This document shows positions 4,440 to 5,034 of a stretch of 5,034 bases of DNA, in pieces. The position numbers and the translations under genes were made by a program. The first letter of the stretch is position 1. Each line of letters begins with the position of its first letter. Below the pieces are notes generated by a model. That model was not told the origin of the DNA, did no database searches, and saw nothing but the letters and a program-made list of their open reading frames with translations. The DNA comes from Xanthobacteraceae bacterium (GTDB lineage Bacteria; Pseudomonadota; Alphaproteobacteria; Rhizobiales; Xanthobacteraceae), in NCBI GenBank assembly GCA_030039105.1, contig JASHQO010000098.1, positions 1 through 5,034 on the forward strand, given 5' to 3'.

Positions 4440-5034
4440 ATGACGTCCGTAGAGTCAGAGCTCGCCCTATTGCGCGATCCGCGGCTTGCGGCGCTGGCGA
4501 CCAGCGCTTGGCCCGCGTGGCTGTGGAGCGCCGATGCATCGCAGATTCTGTGGGCGAATGCGGTCGGCGCTGCGCTGTTCGGCGCCGCCGACACGATCGC
4601 CCTCGCTGCGCGCCGGTTCGACGTCCAGAACCCGGCCGCGGCGCAGATCATTCGTCTTGCCGCGACCTTGCCGCCGACCGGTGCGCCGCGGCTCGAGCGG
4701 CTGCGTGGCTTCGGCTTGGGTTTTGGCCGGGCGCTGACCTGCGCCTGCTCGCGCGTCGCGCTCGGCAACGAGCAAGACGCAGTGCTGGTCACCGCAACCG
4801 AACCGGCCGGGCCCGCGCTGCCGCTCGACGAGCGCATCCGCCGTCTGTTTGCCGGCGATGCGGCGCCGCTCGCGGTGTTCGCCGCCGACGGCGCGCTGCT
4901 CTACGCCAGCGCGACCGCGTGCGCCCAGCTCGACGGCGCGAGCTCGCTCGCCGCCCTTGGCATCGATGGCATCGCCGCCAAGACGCTCGAGAGCGGCACG
5001 GTGCGAACCGCGCGCTACGGTCGCGACGGCGCCG
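4440..5034 (+). CDS. Probable PAS-domain sensor histidine kinase, N-terminal part (runs off window)
   Basis: The frame starts at ATG 4440 and stays open for 198 codons to the window end with no stop. Two stretches look like the start of PAS-type folds. One is WPAWLWSADASQILWANAVG continuing to ALFGAA (24-50); the other is APLAVFAADGALLYASATAC (142-161). The first closely resembles the opening of large alphaproteobacterial PAS sensor kinases of the PdhS-like kind, which take part in cell-cycle phosphorelays. The kinase core (H-box, HATPase) lies beyond the edge, so kinase activity is inferred. No signal peptide or membrane helix is seen, which suggests a cytoplasmic protein. The Shine-Dalgarno region is weak (ACGAG about nine bases upstream). 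A CtrA-like box precedes the gene. It could instead be another PAS-containing signalling protein. Confidence 0.65.
   Translation, partial: MTSVESELALLRDPRLAALATSAWPAWLWSADASQILWANAVGAALFGAADTIALAARRFDVQNPAAAQIIRLAATLPPTGAPRLERLRGFGLGFGRALTCACSRVALGNEQDAVLVTATEPAGPALPLDERIRRLFAGDAAPLAVFAADGALLYASATACAQLDGASSLAALGIDGIAAKTLESGTVRTARYGRDGA

Overview
The window looks like ordinary chromosome from an alphaproteobacterium, most likely Hyphomicrobiales near the Bradyrhizobium/Rhodopseudomonas/Xanthobacteraceae groups. The DNA is GC-rich with strongly GC-biased third codon positions. It carries a Bug-type solute-binding gene, polyhydroxyalkanoate (PHA) granule phasins of the alphaproteobacterial type, and a tRNA-His lacking an encoded G-1 with A73, which is an alphaproteobacterial trait. 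The genus cannot be fixed from the sequence alone.

Layout, left to right. Bases 1-336 (+) are the 3' part of a MarR-family regulator gene. Its stop codon overlaps the stop of a convergent gene (about 333-1622, -) for a CelD/BcsL-like GNAT acyltransferase. A 281-bp divergent spacer follows, then a Bug/TctC-family periplasmic solute-binding protein (1904-2869, +). Its stop lies 4 bp from the 3' end of a convergent tRNA-His(GTG) gene (2874-2950, -). Next on the minus strand are two phasin genes: a 163-aa phasin (3127-3618) with a strong intrinsic terminator behind it, and a 127-aa phasin (3861-4244). A 195-bp spacer separates the second from a divergent plus-strand gene that starts at 4440 and runs off the right edge. 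It encodes the N-terminus of a probable PAS-domain sensor histidine kinase.

The functional core is the phasin pair. Phasins coat PHA storage granules and are commonly repressed by PhaR, a granule-binding repressor that recognises TGC-rich dyads. The AT-rich region upstream of the longer phasin has two TGC-N3-GCA dyads, 19 bp centre to centre, inside a nearly perfect inverted repeat that overlaps the best -35 candidate. This fits autoregulated granule-coat expression. The kinase start is preceded by a TTAA-N7-TTAG sequence resembling a CtrA box, which would suit a cell-cycle kinase but is unproven. The MarR, acyltransferase and Bug genes show no obvious functional link to each other or to the phasins.

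I found no mobile element, CRISPR array, toxin-antitoxin pair or defence system, and nothing that amounts to a new multi-gene system. The points worth a second look are regulatory and architectural: the PhaR-like operator, the pentapeptide repeat in the phasin, the CtrA-like box, the tRNA-His identity elements and the very tight convergent gene ends.
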